From the NCBI RefSeq assembly GCF_001460635.1, contig NZ_LN907858.1:620001-684000 (forward strand): a stretch of DNA of 64,000 nt, written 5' to 3'. The notes beneath the pieces are model-generated. The model made no database searches, had not been told where the DNA came from, and saw nothing but the letters and a program-made list of their open reading frames with translations. The translations under genes were made by a program, and so were the position numbers. This DNA comes from Helicobacter typhlonius. Its GTDB lineage: Bacteria; Campylobacterota; Campylobacteria; Campylobacterales; Helicobacteraceae. Below are positions 62,604 through 64,000 of this stretch, piece by piece. How positions within the stretch are numbered: position 1 is the stretch's first letter; each line of letters starts with the position of its first letter.

Positions 62604-64000
62604 CTAACCAAGGAGCATAATCGCCACATCACTCCCCACTTGCATACCCTGCGTGGCATAAATTTCCTTTACTACACCATCAATAGGAGAAAGCACCTCA
62701 TTCTCCATTTTCATAGCTTCTACAATGGCTAGAGTATCGCCTTGTTTAACTTTATCGCCTACTTTCACTTTAAGTTTTGTAAGTGTGCCGGGCATTGGAG
62801 ACTTTGCGTGTCCTGGAGCGGTTGCTTGGGGGAGACTACCACTATTTTGTTTTTTTACTGCCTTCGTTTCTCCCGTGGAGCTTGTGCTTTCAACAAACAC
62901 TTCTTTTAACTCACCATCAACGCGTATAAAGAATGGTCGCACCTCATCTGTTTTTTCGCCGCTACCCTCAATTTTAATCGCATAATGCTCTCCATTGACG
63001 ACAATTTCAAATTCTTTAGGTAATTTATCATCGCATCTTTCTTCATAAGATTCTAATGGTTCGGGATTAAGCTTGTTCGCGTTGCGCTCTTTTAAAAAGG
63101 TTTCGGCGATAGCACCAAATATTGCGTAAGAAATCACATCTTGGGGGCTTTTTGCAAACCCCACACTTTCTTTTTTTGCTTTCTTTAATTCAGGTTCTAG
63201 TAAATCCGCTGGGCGCACACTTATCATCTCTTCGCCATCATTTAGCACTTTTTTCACTAGATTTTCGTTGAGTGGCGCAGGTGTGCGTCCATACAGCCCC
63301 CGCACGACATTGCGTGTCTCGGTGGTAATCGTCTTGTAGCGCTCACCCATAAGCACATTGAGCACTGCCTGTGTGCCGACAATCTGGCTAGAGGGTGTAA
63401 CCAAGGGCACATAACCAAAATCTGCGCGAACCTTTGGAATCTCATTCATCACTTCGTCCATTCTATCAAGCGCGTTTTGCTCTTTGAGCTGATTTGCCAT
63501 ATTTGAAATCATACCGCCGGGAATCTGGCTGATAAGCACACGTGTATCAGTTTGATTGTATTGAGATTCAAACTTCTTGTATTTGCGGCGATTCTTGCGT
63601 AAAATCTCCGCTGCGGCTTCCATTTGCGCAATATCAAGCTTTGTATCCCATTTTGTGCCTTTAAGTGTGGCGACCATTGATTGTGTGCAAGGGTGGCTTG
63701 TGCCTTCACTTAAAGCTGAATTTGCTAAATCTAACACATCAACTCCAGCCTCTACTGCTTTCAAATGTGCTCCAAATGCAAATCCAGCGGTAGAATGCGT
63801 ATGTAGGCTAAGGCTCACACCGACTTCGGCTTTCAATGCCTTGACAAGTTCATAAGCAGCAAAAGGTGTGAGTAGTCCCGCCATATCTTTAATAGCGATA
63901 GAATCACAACCCATTTTAACAAGCTCTTTTGCATAGCTTACAAAGTTTTGTATCGTATGCACCGGCGAAGTTGTATAACAAATCGCGCCCTGTGCGTGCT
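62604..64000 (-). CDS. pycB: pyruvate carboxylase subunit B / oxaloacetate decarboxylase alpha subunit (5' end outside window)
   Basis: The frame is open to the window edge and reads GAICYTTSPVHTIQNFV, the conserved carboxyltransferase signature, then KDMAGLLTP, LHTHSTAGFA and DTALSALSEG-type segments. A PYC_OADA domain (YKTITTETRNVVRGLYGRTPAP) follows, then an Ala/Pro linker and a biotinyl domain with AMKMENEV (biotin Lys) about 30 residues from the end. It transfers CO2 between biotin and pyruvate. About 150 N-terminal residues are missing. The presence or absence of pycA or sodium-pump genes next to it would decide the name. Confidence 0.85.
   Translation of the reverse strand, partial: HAQGAICYTTSPVHTIQNFVSYAKELVKMGCDSIAIKDMAGLLTPFAAYELVKALKAEVGVSLSLHTHSTAGFAFGAHLKAVEAGVDVLDLANSALSEGTSHPCTQSMVATLKGTKWDTKLDIAQMEAAAEILRKNRRKYKKFESQYNQTDTRVLISQIPGGMISNMANQLKEQNALDRMDEVMNEIPKVRADFGYVPLVTPSSQIVGTQAVLNVLMGERYKTITTETRNVVRGLYGRTPAPLNENLVKKVLNDGEEMISVRPADLLEPELKKAKKESVGFAKSPQDVISYAIFGAIAETFLKERNANKLNPEPLESYEERCDDKLPKEFEIVVNGEHYAIKIEGSGEKTDEVRPFFIRVDGELKEVFVESTSSTGETKAVKKQNSGSLPQATAPGHAKSPMPGTLTKLKVKVGDKVKQGDTLAIVEAMKMENEVLSPIDGVVKEIYATQGMQVGSDVAIMLLG

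Overview
The window looks like an enterohepatic Helicobacter chromosome (H. hepaticus / H. cinaedi-like group). Three gene neighbourhoods match the order known from H. pylori: lolA-secA-lolC/E, tonB-exbD-exbB-nikR-nadD-rsfS, and hypC-hypD-hypE. DNA is AT-rich, -10 boxes of the TATAAT type are frequent, and the word AGATTCT/AGAATCT recurs on both strands. I saw no tRNA, rRNA, CRISPR array, transposase or phage structural gene.

Left part (1-13.1 kb): hydrogenase maturation genes hypC, hypD and hypE are interspersed with a glycosyltransferase that ends in a 12-G tract and an SF1 helicase. They are followed by an RRM protein, lolC/E, secA and lolA, then trpE and a fused trpGD. The rest of the trp pathway is absent; a type I restriction-modification (RM) locus starts 16 bp after trpGD.

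Defence cluster (13.1-23.2 kb): hsdM (frameshifted), a HEPN-type Abi-like protein, an hsdS stub, a decayed antitoxin, a YafQ-type toxin-antitoxin (TA) pair, hsdS, an OLD-family ATPase/nuclease, a second YafQ TA pair, and hsdR. The accessory genes sit between the RM subunits, as in the Campylobacter 'mlo/rlo' type I loci.

Rearranged segment (23.2-25.4 kb): an ArsP-type permease and a BspA-like (DUF285) surface protein have exchanged halves reciprocally. This is what a 1,456-bp inversion with breakpoints inside both genes would produce. ArsR and a zinc-ribbon gene lie inside the inverted piece.

Middle (25.5-34.3 kb): an ANT(6)-type nucleotidyltransferase, a TDT/TehA-like transporter, a frameshifted outer-membrane protein with a 13-G tract upstream of its promoter, the TonB/NikR block, and a decayed TolC-like gene at the edge of the next island.

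Polymorphic effector island (34.3-57.2 kb, nearly all on the minus strand): it holds truncated VgrG spike genes, effector-like proteins (glycine-zipper plus amidase, lysozyme-like with a basic C-terminal tail, DUF5675-like, and a 735-aa unknown) and their presumed immunity genes. These include a LprI-type lysozyme-inhibitor homologue directly behind the lysozyme-like effector. A tandem array of small membrane proteins alternates with N-terminal effector stubs whose stop codons overlap the next start codon. Four copies of the VgrG C-terminal coding sequence and near-identical internal repeats suggest assembly by repeated recombination. No T6SS structural genes (tss) are in the window, so assignment to type VI secretion rests on VgrG.

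Right part (57.4-64 kb): a polar amino-acid ABC importer without its binding protein, two unknown small genes, an internally deleted deoxyinosine-glycosylase-like gene, a cysteine-desulfurase-like PLP enzyme, and the 3' part of a biotin-dependent pyruvate carboxylase subunit B / oxaloacetate decarboxylase alpha gene that runs off the window edge.
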